This document shows, in pieces, positions 1 through 6,628 of a stretch of DNA of 8,980 bases (positions within the stretch are counted from its first letter, which is position 1; every line of letters starts with the position of its first letter). The position numbers were made by a program, and so were the translations under genes. The notes below the pieces were generated by a model, which searched no databases, was not told where the DNA came from, and was given only the letters and a program-made list of their open reading frames with translations. Where the stretch lies: assembly GCA_947457715.1 (NCBI GenBank), contig CANGXK010000082.1, forward strand, positions 1-8,980. Direction: 5' to 3'. Source of the stretch: Gemmatimonadota bacterium (GTDB taxonomy: Bacteria > Gemmatimonadota > Gemmatimonadetes > Gemmatimonadales > Gemmatimonadaceae).

Positions 1-1144
1 AGCCTTTCGTGAGGTCGCAGCCGTAGGCCACCGCCTCGCCGTCGCCCACGCCCAGTGACACCGCCAGATCGACGACTTCACGCGACAGCGTTTCCCGCAC
101 CACCGCATCGTCGAAGGTCAGTCGCTCACCGTGACCGACGACCTGAAAGCCGTTGATCCACGCATCGGTGCTGTCCGGTCGGATCGTGCAGTCGAAGCAC
201 TTGCCTACGGCCATCAGCAGCCGGCCGACGTTCGGATCGGCGCCGTGCACCATCGTTTTCACCAGCGGTGAATTCAGGATCGACTTCGCCACCACGTGCG
301 CTTCGGTCGCATTCCGTGCACCGCGCACCGTGACGCGTACCAGATGCTCGGCGCCCTCGCCGTCGCGCGCCAGAATCTCCGTCATGCGCCGGCAGCCTGC
401 CGTCAGCACGGACAGGAATTCAGCTTCGGCGACCGGGCCCGCCAACCCGTTGGCCAGAATCGCGCAGGTGTCCGACGTGCTGGTGTCGGTGTCGACCGAC
501 AGCATGTTGAACGTTGGAGCCACCGCTGCGCGCAGCAGACGGTCGAGCGTCGGTGCGTCGAACGCGGCGTCGGTGAAGATGTAGGAGAGCATCGTCGCCA
601 TGTTCGGCTCGATCATCCCCGACCCCTTGGCCACCCAGGTAATCGTGGCGTCGCCGACGGACGCGGAGAGGGCTTTCGGATGCGTGTCGGTGGTCATGAT
701 GCCTTCGGCGCCCACCATCGGATCACCCTGCAGGTCGGCCGTCATGCCCACCACGCCCGCCTCGATCTTCTCGATCGGCAGTTGCACGCCGATCACTCCG
801 GTGGAACTCACCAGCACCCGATCCGGCGCGGTGCCCAGTTCGGCCGCGGCGGCGATCGCCATGCGCCGCGCATTCGCCACACCACGGGTGCCCGTCGCGA
901 CGTTGCTCACCTTGCTGTTGGCGATGATCGCCCGCAGCACACCGCCCTTCATCGTCTCTCGGCCGAGAATGATCGGCGCGCCCGGGAAATGGTTGCGGGT
1001 GAAGACGGCCGCTGCGGTCGCATCGACGTCGCTGGCGAACAGCGTCAGGTCGCGAGCCGTCGGCTTGAGGCCGACATTGCGGCTGGCGCAGCGAAAGCCG
1101 CGGGGAAAAACAGGCGTCGCGTGGAAAGAGATGGCGGAAGACAT
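1..1144 (-). CDS. argJ: Glutamate N-acetyltransferase / amino-acid acetyltransferase ArgJ (3' end cut by window edge)
   Basis: ArgJ moves the acetyl group from N-acetylornithine to glutamate in the cytosolic cyclic arginine pathway; bifunctional forms also use acetyl-CoA. Reading the minus strand from the ATG at 1144 gives 381 open codons with no stop. Visible family marks are STGVIG (residues 114-119, oxyanion-hole region), KGSGMIEPNMATML (173-186), where the precursor is known to cut itself between Ala183 and Thr184 to free the Thr nucleophile, and SPLVKT followed by DPNVGR in the beta-chain part. The last residues seen, AYGCDLTKG, match the usual C-terminal area, so only about 10-20 residues lie outside. 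The common NSGNANACTG signature reads NSKVSNVATG (76-85) here. No clear ribosome binding site precedes the ATG; it is chosen because MSSAISFHATPVFPRGF fits the usual N-terminus. Whether it is mono- or bifunctional cannot be read from sequence. No other arg gene is in the window. Confidence 0.95.
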   Translation of the reverse strand, partial: MSSAISFHATPVFPRGFRCASRNVGLKPTARDLTLFASDVDATAAAVFTRNHFPGAPIILGRETMKGGVLRAIIANSKVSNVATGTRGVANARRMAIAAAAELGTAPDRVLVSSTGVIGVQLPIEKIEAGVVGMTADLQGDPMVGAEGIMTTDTHPKALSASVGDATITWVAKGSGMIEPNMATMLSYIFTDAAFDAPTLDRLLRAAVAPTFNMLSVDTDTSTSDTCAILANGLAGPVAEAEFLSVLTAGCRRMTEILARDGEGAEHLVRVTVRGARNATEAHVVAKSILNSPLVKTMVHGADPNVGRLLMAVGKCFDCTIRPDSTDAWINGFQVVGHGERLTFDDAVVRETLSREVVDLAVSLGVGDGEAVAYGCDLTKG

Positions 1145-1262
1145 GGGCGAAAGCTGAAAGCGCACATCGCCCGACGCAACGCGGCCCGAAGAGCGGTGAT
1201 GGACCGCCCGGCCCCCGAGCCGGCCCCCGCGAGCTGGGCTGACTGGCTCGCCCGGAAACATT

Positions 1263-1290
1263 AAGATAGCTTTAGCGCGTCTTTGTTGAA
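1263..1290 (-). promoter_or_regulatory. Possible sigma70-like promoter of argJ
   Basis: On the minus strand, TTCAAC (1290-1285) and TATCTT (1268-1263) are separated by 16 bases and point toward argJ. Each box is close to the housekeeping consensus, and the local AT content is higher than in the surroundings. It would give a leader of roughly 110 bases. Promoter rules in this lineage are not established by this window, so this is a motif match only. Confidence 0.25.
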
Positions 1291-1338
1291 GCGTAAAAAA
1301 CGCGGGATGAAAGACCGCATGAGTGGGCTGGTCTGTGT

Positions 1339-1356
1339 CATACTTGGGACAGTATG
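1339..1356. promoter_or_regulatory. 18-bp dyad CATACT-N6-AGTATG, possible operator
   Basis: CATACT (1339-1344) and AGTATG (1351-1356) are exact reverse complements around a 6-base centre. The size suits a dimeric winged-helix regulator, and such a regulator is encoded just downstream. CATACT also resembles a -10 box, so binding here could block transcription. The operator role and autoregulation are inference. Confidence 0.25.
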
Positions 1357-1463
1357 CTGGATGAGCGCAGGTGCGGAAACGGGAATGCGGTTATGCTCGT
1401 CTTTCGGCCGTGCGAGCGCTTGCTCACGGGACTGTCCTGTTGCCTTCGAACCTCACGAGACCG

Positions 1464-1985
1464 GTGCCTACTCAGCCCTCGCTGCGCCCGTTTGACATCG
1501 CTGTGGCTCTCCGACTGCTGTTGGTGCCGGAGGACCGCTACGAGCCGTTGGCGAACGCGTTGGCCACCAGCACCAGTGCGGCGCATCGTTCGGTCGCACG
1601 TTTGCAGCATGCTGGGCTCTGTGAGCCGTCCCGCCGCACAGTGAACCGCAGCGCCTGCCGCGAGTTCCTGGTTCACGGCGTGCGGTATGCATTTCCACCG
1701 GTGCACGGCCCGGAGCGCGTCGGAATGCCGACGGCGGGGGCACATCCAGCGCTGGCCGAGCTGCTCGGCACGACCGCGGCGATGAAGACGCTCGTCTGGC
1801 CGATGGAAGGCGGGGTGATCCGCGGGGAAGCGCTGGTGCCCCTCTTTAATGGCGTCACCAAAGTCGCCGCGCGTGACGCCCGATTACATCATTTGCTGGC
1901 CTGTATCGATGTCCTCCGAGTGGGCACCGGCGAACAGCGGCAGGTCGCGGCCGATGTCCTGCAGCAGCGGCTCTTCACCGCGTAG
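1464..1985 (+). CDS. Winged-helix (MarR-like) putative transcriptional regulator, orphan
   Basis: From the GTG at 1464 this encodes 173 residues. Residues 26-57 (YEPLANALATSTSAAHRSV...AGL) look like a helix-turn-helix: a LA-x2-L segment, a turn, then a Ser/Ala-rich recognition helix ending in RLQHAGL. Next come VNRSACREFLVHGVRYAFP (60-78), a VWP-x3-G-x2-RG-x2-L-x-PL segment (111-127) and an Asp-Val-Leu-Arg-Val-Gly plus EQR segment near the end. From memory, this order matches a family of small uncharacterised proteins annotated as MarR-like or hypothetical, sometimes beside toxin-like nucleotidyltransferases. No partner gene is present here; the next gene is convergent. Its DNA target is unknown. 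The start is uncertain: TTG at 1440 and GTG at 1371 are in frame and none has a good ribosome binding site. The 1464 start is preferred because similarity seems to begin at PSLRPFDIAVAL. The DNA-binding call is moderately sure; the target is not known. Confidence 0.7.
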   Translation: MPTQPSLRPFDIAVALRLLLVPEDRYEPLANALATSTSAAHRSVARLQHAGLCEPSRRTVNRSACREFLVHGVRYAFPPVHGPERVGMPTAGAHPALAELLGTTAAMKTLVWPMEGGVIRGEALVPLFNGVTKVAARDARLHHLLACIDVLRVGTGEQRQVAADVLQQRLFTA

Positions 1986-2001
1986 GGCTTCACCGCGTAG
2001 G
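1973..2001. repeat. 14-bp direct tandem repeat across the regulator stop codon
   Basis: CTTCACCGCGTAGG occurs at 1973-1986 and again at 1988-2001, identical and offset by 15 bases. The first copy contains the regulator's TAG stop (1983-1985). It looks like a small local duplication from slippage. No function is indicated. Confidence 0.8.
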
Positions 2002-2077
2002 ATACTCTCTTGGCGGGCTTCCGCGCGCAACGCGTTACCGCCGATTGCACCACCCCGCGCACAACGAGCCGCTCCGG

Positions 2078-3583
2078 TCACTTGGGTGCATCAGTCCGGT
2101 GTCGCTCGTCGTGGTCCTGCACCGGGAAGCCGGATGACCGCCACGCGACAAACCCCCCGCGCACGTTCGCCGCGTCGTGCCGGCCCAGTCGGTGCAGCAG
2201 ACTCGTCGCGACCGCCGAGCGTGCCCCCGACTGGCAATGCACCAGGAGCGGCGTTGCCGGGAGCTCACCCACGCGCTGGCGCAGGTCGCCCAACGGGACG
2301 TGCATCGCACCCGGCACGTGTCCCGTGCTCCATTCCGTGCGGCCGCGGACATCGACCACCGTCGCCCCAGTCTGCGCCGCCGCCTGATGCACCGTCAGTT
2401 GGGGGATTGCGTGGAGGGCGTGCCCAGCGCTCCGCCAATCCTCGAGGGCCTCGTCGGCCTTGACCCAGCCGATAATCCCGTCGAAGCCGATGCGGGAGAG
2501 ATCCCGGACCGCCAGACGGACCGCCTCCGGCTGATCACGCTCGTGCGCGACCTCGCTGGCGATGTCGTGCTCCGCGAGCAACAGGATCTTGTCACCGATG
2601 GGAACGATTGAGCCGATCCACGTGCTGAAGCTCTTGGCATACGGCACCGACAGGCTCCCGCCGATGTGTCCCTCGGCGAACCGATCCGCGTTCCGCATAT
2701 CGATGATCCACAGTGCCGACGATGACAGCCGGTCGAGCGCACCATCCGCGCCCCCGCCAAGCGCGCCACGGAGCGTGACGCGCCCCGTCTGCGGTGCATG
2801 CCCCAGCACCGGCGGGCCGTCCCGGTTGATCCGCTTCATGTCGGCGAAGTAGCGCGGCGGCTCGGGCTGTCCTTCCAGCACCGCGGCCACGAACGCCGCT
2901 TCACTCGTCGCGCCGACCCCCCAGTTGGACAGCTTCTCATATCCCACGGTCGATGACGGGACGGCGCCCAGCGCCTTGCCGCAGGCCGATCCGGCACCAT
3001 GGCCAGGCCACACCTGGAGGTGATCGGGCAACGCCCGGAATCGCTGCAGCGAGTGATATAGCGTTTTCGCACCGGCTTCCATGGTGTCGGCCAGGCCCGC
3101 CGCGCGCTCCAGCAGGTCGGGACGCCCCACGTCGCCCACGAAGACGAAATCGCCTGTGATGACGCCCATCGGCCCGGCGGCACGTGGGGTATCGGTGACC
3201 ACGAATGACAGGTGCTCGGGAGTGTGTCCCGGCGTATGCATCACATCGAGCGCGATGTTACCGACCATGATGCGGTCGCCATCGTGTAGCAGCACGGCCT
3301 CGTCGCTCGTGGCAAACGCGTACTGCCACTCGGGACCGCCCTCGGCCGACAGGTAGAGTCGCGCTCCCGTGGCCGCGCGCAACTCGCGTGCGCCCGACAC
3401 GAAGTCGGCGTGAATATGGGTTTCCGTGACGTGCGTGATGCGCAGCCCTTCCGCGCGGGCAACGTCGAGATACGGAGCCGGATCCCGAAGCGGGTCGATC
3501 ACGATCGCTTCGCCGGTCGCCTGGCATCCGATCACGTAGCTCGCCTGGGCGAGCGCCTGATCATAAAGTTCTCGAAAAAACAT
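2078..3583 (-). CDS. CstB-like persulfide dioxygenase fused to two rhodanese domains
   Basis: This 501-residue cytosolic protein has three parts. Residues 1-245 are a metallo-beta-lactamase-fold persulfide dioxygenase (ETHE1 type): HIHAD (His56, His58, Asp60), PGH (His120) and TGD (Asp145) supply the expected non-haem iron ligands, and GRPDL follows. GHGAGSACGK places Cys201 where CstB proteins carry a conserved Cys. Residues about 270-390 form a rhodanese-like domain whose active-site loop reads LLLAEHDIASE, with no Cys, so it should be catalytically dead. Residues about 395-490 form a second rhodanese with CQSGAR (Cys450), an intact persulfide-carrying loop. By family knowledge, such fusions oxidise low-molecular-weight persulfides and yield thiosulfate or sulfite, removing sulfide stress. 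The start at 3583 is chosen because MFFRELYDQALAQASYVIGCQATGE matches the family N-terminus; the frame stays open upstream to 3670. No CstR-type repressor or sulfide:quinone reductase is in the window. The architecture is secure; the exact product is inferred. Confidence 0.92.
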   Translation of the reverse strand: MFFRELYDQALAQASYVIGCQATGEAIVIDPLRDPAPYLDVARAEGLRITHVTETHIHADFVSGARELRAATGARLYLSAEGGPEWQYAFATSDEAVLLHDGDRIMVGNIALDVMHTPGHTPEHLSFVVTDTPRAAGPMGVITGDFVFVGDVGRPDLLERAAGLADTMEAGAKTLYHSLQRFRALPDHLQVWPGHGAGSACGKALGAVPSSTVGYEKLSNWGVGATSEAAFVAAVLEGQPEPPRYFADMKRINRDGPPVLGHAPQTGRVTLRGALGGGADGALDRLSSSALWIIDMRNADRFAEGHIGGSLSVPYAKSFSTWIGSIVPIGDKILLLAEHDIASEVAHERDQPEAVRLAVRDLSRIGFDGIIGWVKADEALEDWRSAGHALHAIPQLTVHQAAAQTGATVVDVRGRTEWSTGHVPGAMHVPLGDLRQRVGELPATPLLVHCQSGARSAVATSLLHRLGRHDAANVRGGFVAWRSSGFPVQDHDERHRTDAPK

Positions 3584-3589
3584 GAGGGA

Positions 3590-3595
3590 AATATA
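3590..3595 (-). promoter_or_regulatory. -10-like TATATT placed for a leaderless transcript
   Basis: On the minus strand TATATT (3595-3590) ends six bases before the ATG at 3583, and no Shine-Dalgarno sequence lies between. Transcription would then start at or next to the A of ATG, giving an mRNA without a 5' leader. No convincing -35 box is seen 16-18 bases upstream. This is motif placement only. Confidence 0.3.
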
Positions 3596-3730
3596 CGAGG
3601 CTATGGGTTGAGCGGCTCGCGCCAATACCTTCGCGACGATCGTGATTGGTGTCGGTGCGCGACCGCGCAACTGGCGTGCCGTGCGACCCGACCGGCGGAT
3701 TGTTCGATGAAGGCGGGGGGAATTCCCGAC

Positions 3731-5974
3731 ATGGGTTCCGATTCACCGTCGCGGGCGATAAATCGGAGCGTGCCTACTGAACATGTGCCTGCGCGCTTGA
3801 GCCGAATCCGTCCGCTCGCGCCTCTGCTTTCCGTTGGAGGTCTTGTCGTGAGCCTCACGGTGCAGCCTATCGGCGCGCAGGAGCGCACACCGGTGAGCGC
3901 CCGTGCTGATAGCGCCGCGGCCGACAGCCTGCGACGCCGGGCGGCGCAGGCACTCGATGGCATCCGTGTCACGGTCACGCGTGATGCCGCACGTTCGCCG
4001 CTTGAGCTCCCGTTCGCCTGGTCCCGCGCCACGATCGACGCGCGTCCGGCGCTGCGACGGAGTGGCGTCGCCGACCTCCTGCTTGGTGTGCCCGGGGTCC
4101 AGGTCCAGGAGCGCGCCAACCCGGCGCAGGATCCCCGGATCGCGATCCGGGGATTCGGCGCGCGCTCGGCCTTCGGGGTCCGTGGCGTGCGCGTTCTGCG
4201 TGACGGAATTCCACTCACGCTGCCCGACGGCCAGACGCCGCTCGACTGGCTTGACCTCGAATCTGTCGATCGGGTCGACGTCATTCGTGGCACGGCCGCG
4301 GCGCTGTATGGGAATGCCGCCGGCGGCGTCATCGACTTCCGCTCGCACGCACCGGCTGCCACGCCATTCGCACTCGATGCGCGGGTGTGGGACGGCGGCG
4401 GATTGCGGCGCGCCGCGGTGCTCGCCTCGGGCAGCCGTCGCGATACCACTGGGGTGGTGCAGGGAGGCAGCTGGTTGGGGTCGGTCACGCGGACGACCGG
4501 CGACGGCCCCCGCCAATGGTCGCAGCTCGACGCCACCAGCCTGTTCGCGCGCGCGATGGCCACGGTGGGGGGCACGCGCTTCGAGGTGCAGGGCGCGCGC
4601 TACGAGACGCCGCGCGCCGAGAATACGGGCGCGCTTACGGCGGCCGAGCTGGCCCGCGATCCGCGCCTGCCCGATTCGCTCAACATCACGCGGCGTTCGC
4701 GCAAAGCGGTCGAGCAGTCGCAGTTGTCCCTGCTCGCGGCTCGCGGCGACGGCGCCAACACCCTGAATGCGTCACTCTTCGTCGGCACCCGCACGCTCGA
4801 CAATCCGCTGCCCTTCGCCATCGTGGCGGTTGACCGGCATGTGGCGGGCGGCTCGCTGCACGGCGCCTTCCGTACCACTCAATTCGCCTGGCCCGTTCGT
4901 CTTGGCGGCGGGGTCGACGCACAGCGCCAGATGGACGATCGGCTCAATCTCGAGAACTGCGCGACGCTGCTCGCCGCGGCGGCGCCCACCGCCGCCTGCC
5001 CGACGCCCGGCACCGAGCGCGGCTCCCTGCGGCTGAATCAACAGGAGCGCGTGGGCGGACTCGGTGGCTATGTGCGCGCCGAAGTCGAAGCGCCGCATCG
5101 TGTGTTCGCCAGTGCGGCCCTGCGCTATGATCGCGTGAACTTCAGAGTGCGCGACCGCTTCATCGGCGGCACCAATCCCGATGACTCGGGCGAGCGTGCG
5201 CTCAGCGCCGTGAGCCCGATGCTGGGCCTCTCATGGCGCGCGCGACCGCTGCTGTCGGTCTACGCGAATCTCTCCACCGCCTTCGAAACGCCGACGATCA
5301 CCGAGCTGACCAATCAGGACAACGGTGCCGCCGGCCTCAACGCACTACTCGATCCGCAGCGTACGCGCACCGCAGAAATCGGCGTGCATGGTGTGCTCTT
5401 CTCGCGGCTGCGCGCCGATGTGGCGCTGTATCGCGCCACCGTATTCGAGGAACTCGTGCCCTTCGATGTGCCGAACCAGCCGGGACGTCGCGCGTTCCGC
5501 AACGCCGGACGCACCTCGCGACAGGGCATCGAGACGAATCTCACGGGCGCCGTGTCAATCTTCGATATCGGCGTCGCGCACACCTGGTCGCGCTTTGTGT
5601 TCGATACCTACTCCGTGGGGACCACGAGCTACGCCGGCAAGGTCATCCCCGGCATTCCCGTACATCTGCTGCAAGGATACCTCACGGCACGCCACGCCGG
5701 TTGGTTCGCCACGGTCGACGGGAGCGCGTCCTCACGCGTGAGCGCCAACGATGCAAACACCGTCTTCGCGGCCGGCTATGCCGCGTGGAACGTGCGCGCC
5801 GGCTACTCCGCCCCCCGCGTCGGTCGCGTCCGCGTCGAGCCGACGGTCGGGATCGAAAACGTCTTCGATCGCCGATACGCCGGCTCGGTGGTCATCAATG
5901 CCACGCGCTCGCGCTTCTTCGAACCCGGCTTGCCGCGACGGCTGACGTTCATGCTGCGCCTTCAGGGCGACTGA
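3731..5974 (+). CDS. TonB-dependent outer-membrane receptor, FecA-like
   Basis: This encodes 747 residues, the usual size for an outer-membrane receptor that imports ferric chelates or similar ligands using TonB energy. Residues 25-50 form a signal peptide: Arg-rich start, hydrophobic core (LAPLLSVGGLVVSL), probable cut after IGAQ. A TonB-box-like stretch (GIRVTVTR, 77-84) is followed by the plug at about 90-205, with IAIRGFGARSAFGVRGVRV, DGIPLTLPDGQ and ESVDRVDVIRGTAAALYG, all typical of the FecA-type plug. The rest is the beta-barrel, ending NVFDRRYAGS...EPGLPRRLTFMLRL. Two Cys in one apparent outer loop (NCATLL...AACP) may form a disulfide. The frame stays open upstream, so the start is a judgement: ATG at 3731 has a G-rich stretch (3712-3720) about ten bases ahead. 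ATG 3707 and GTG 3770 are alternatives. It is divergent from the sulfur enzyme. The ligand cannot be told; iron chelate is the best guess. Confidence 0.9.
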   Translation: MGSDSPSRAINRSVPTEHVPARLSRIRPLAPLLSVGGLVVSLTVQPIGAQERTPVSARADSAAADSLRRRAAQALDGIRVTVTRDAARSPLELPFAWSRATIDARPALRRSGVADLLLGVPGVQVQERANPAQDPRIAIRGFGARSAFGVRGVRVLRDGIPLTLPDGQTPLDWLDLESVDRVDVIRGTAAALYGNAAGGVIDFRSHAPAATPFALDARVWDGGGLRRAAVLASGSRRDTTGVVQGGSWLGSVTRTTGDGPRQWSQLDATSLFARAMATVGGTRFEVQGARYETPRAENTGALTAAELARDPRLPDSLNITRRSRKAVEQSQLSLLAARGDGANTLNASLFVGTRTLDNPLPFAIVAVDRHVAGGSLHGAFRTTQFAWPVRLGGGVDAQRQMDDRLNLENCATLLAAAAPTAACPTPGTERGSLRLNQQERVGGLGGYVRAEVEAPHRVFASAALRYDRVNFRVRDRFIGGTNPDDSGERALSAVSPMLGLSWRARPLLSVYANLSTAFETPTITELTNQDNGAAGLNALLDPQRTRTAEIGVHGVLFSRLRADVALYRATVFEELVPFDVPNQPGRRAFRNAGRTSRQGIETNLTGAVSIFDIGVAHTWSRFVFDTYSVGTTSYAGKVIPGIPVHLLQGYLTARHAGWFATVDGSASSRVSANDANTVFAAGYAAWNVRAGYSAPRVGRVRVEPTVGIENVFDRRYAGSVVINATRSRFFEPGLPRRLTFMLRLQGD

Positions 5975-5994
5975 CGGCGCCGTGCGCTCGGCGG

Positions 5995-6058
5995 GCGTGA
6001 CCGGCTCCGGATGGAGAGGGGCTTCGGCGTCAGGGCGGGAGTCGCTTGTCGGTCACGC
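5995..6058. repeat. 9-bp inverted repeat downstream of the receptor gene
   Basis: GCGTGACCG (5995-6003) and CGGTCACGC (6050-6058) are exact reverse complements with 46 bases between them. They sit in the 239-base gap between the receptor and the small gene. No T-run follows, so it is not a classic terminator. In GC-rich DNA this could be chance. Nothing else in the gap is recognisable, apart from a weak 5-bp CGCCG/CGGCG stem directly after the receptor stop. Confidence 0.2.
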
Positions 6059-6213
6059 GTGATCCGCGGGCTTTGCGGTCTGTCCAGAGGCCGTCGTGGT
6101 GAACCGTGGAGCGGCAAGGCCACCGGGGAACGAACTCGCCTCCACGCGGATTGCGTTACTGTTCCTCAGCACCATCCCGCGCGTAGGCCAGTCTCCCTTT
6201 CCGACCCGCTGCC

Positions 6214-6543
6214 ATGCACTCCGCGACGACGACCGTTCCTGAAGATTTCGACGGCTTTCTGCTCGATTACATCCCCGTCCACGACGGCATCTGGAGTCTG
6301 TACGGCATCGACGATGATCGCCCGTTGGCGGCGTGGAGCCGCCCGCACGCCGAGCGGTACACGCAGCGCCTCGCCGAGGCGACGGCGCGCGAGAAGATCG
6401 CCGAGTGGGCACTCGGCGACGTGACGGCGAAGAATCTCCCCGCTTGCATTACCAAGGCCGACGCGACGCTCGCCACCGCGCGGGCCGAGCGCGCCATGTG
6501 GGCAGAGCGCCTGCGCGTCATGAATTCGTTCCGGCCCGAGTAA
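6214..6543 (+). CDS. Hypothetical 109-residue protein
   Basis: I do not recognise this protein. It is called a gene because third positions are strongly G/C like the neighbours, it fills the gap before a convergent gene, and its stop TAA abuts the palindrome symmetrically with the sppA stop. The product is soluble, without signal peptide or membrane segment. It has an acidic, aromatic N-terminal part (DFDGFLLDYIPVHDGIWSLYG, about 11-31) and two probable helices rich in Ala, Glu and Arg (about 43-69 and 78-105), with four Trp (27, 41, 65, 96) and one Cys (78). No catalytic or metal-binding motif stands out. No ribosome binding site precedes the ATG. It could be downstream in the receptor's transcript, but the 239-base gap argues for its own promoter, which I cannot see. 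Confidence 0.7.
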   Translation: MHSATTTVPEDFDGFLLDYIPVHDGIWSLYGIDDDRPLAAWSRPHAERYTQRLAEATAREKIAEWALGDVTAKNLPACITKADATLATARAERAMWAERLRVMNSFRPE

Positions 6544-6628
6544 ACACTCACAACTCCACACTCTGACTCGAAACGCGAGACTCACGTGGGTCTCGCGTTT
6601 CGAGTCAGAGTGTGGAGTTGTGAGTGTT
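6543..6628. terminator. Perfect 39-bp inverted repeat between convergent genes (bidirectional terminator-like)
   Basis: Bases 6543-6581 and 6590-6628 are exact reverse complements over 39 bp, with an 8-base loop (6582-6589, TCACGTGG). The left arm starts on the last base of the small gene's TAA (6541-6543), and the right arm ends inside sppA's TAA (6629-6627 on minus). The structure therefore fills exactly the space between the two stops. Its position suggests a transcription end for both genes, but no T-run follows either arm, so it is not a textbook intrinsic terminator. It could act by pausing, as an RNA-end stabiliser, or as an RNase III target. Arms this long and perfect are unusual for a terminator. 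Confidence 0.75.

Larger units (their letters stand above)
1145..1463. other. Intergenic region between divergent argJ and the regulator gene
   Basis: This stretch of about 320 bases separates two divergent genes. The half near argJ is very GC-rich, while 1261-1310 is AT-richer and holds a possible argJ promoter. An 18-bp dyad lies at 1339-1356. An imperfect hairpin (CCGTG...CACGG with an inner AGC/GCT) lies at about 1408-1429. Plus-strand reading frames here run into the regulator, and the GTG at 1371 could be an alternative start, but the extra residues look non-conserved. I see no RNA gene or mobile element. Confidence 0.5.

Noticed and set aside
296..1264. Long plus-strand open frame (322 residues) and others opposite argJ
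   Set aside because: They lie antisense to a clear argJ frame; Arg/His-rich translations are typical shadows in GC-rich DNA.
1291..1304. Small GCGT-A-rich-ACGC hairpin
   Set aside because: Four-bp stem only; too short to call a terminator or RNA.
2001..2077. Possible terminator between regulator and sulfur enzyme
   Set aside because: Only a GGCGG/CCGCC pair with a loop of about 21 bases and no T-run.
1849..2463. Plus-strand frame spanning the regulator end and the sulfur enzyme
   Set aside because: Crosses two real genes in the wrong frame; Pro/Arg/Ser-rich low-complexity product.
3410..3730. Upstream extension of the receptor frame
   Set aside because: It overlaps the sulfur enzyme on the other strand, and the signal peptide needs a start near 3731.
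3601..4575. Long minus-strand frame of 324 residues opposite the receptor's 5' part
   Set aside because: Antisense to the signal peptide and plug; translation is Arg/Ser/Pro-rich without domains.
5233..6000. Second long plus-strand frame within the receptor gene
   Set aside because: Same-strand shadow of the barrel; very Arg-rich and without recognisable domain.
6543..6628. Palindrome read as IS end, MITE or CRISPR repeat
   Set aside because: No transposase, target-site duplication, or spaced repeats are seen; a single palindrome between stop codons fits a terminator-like role better.
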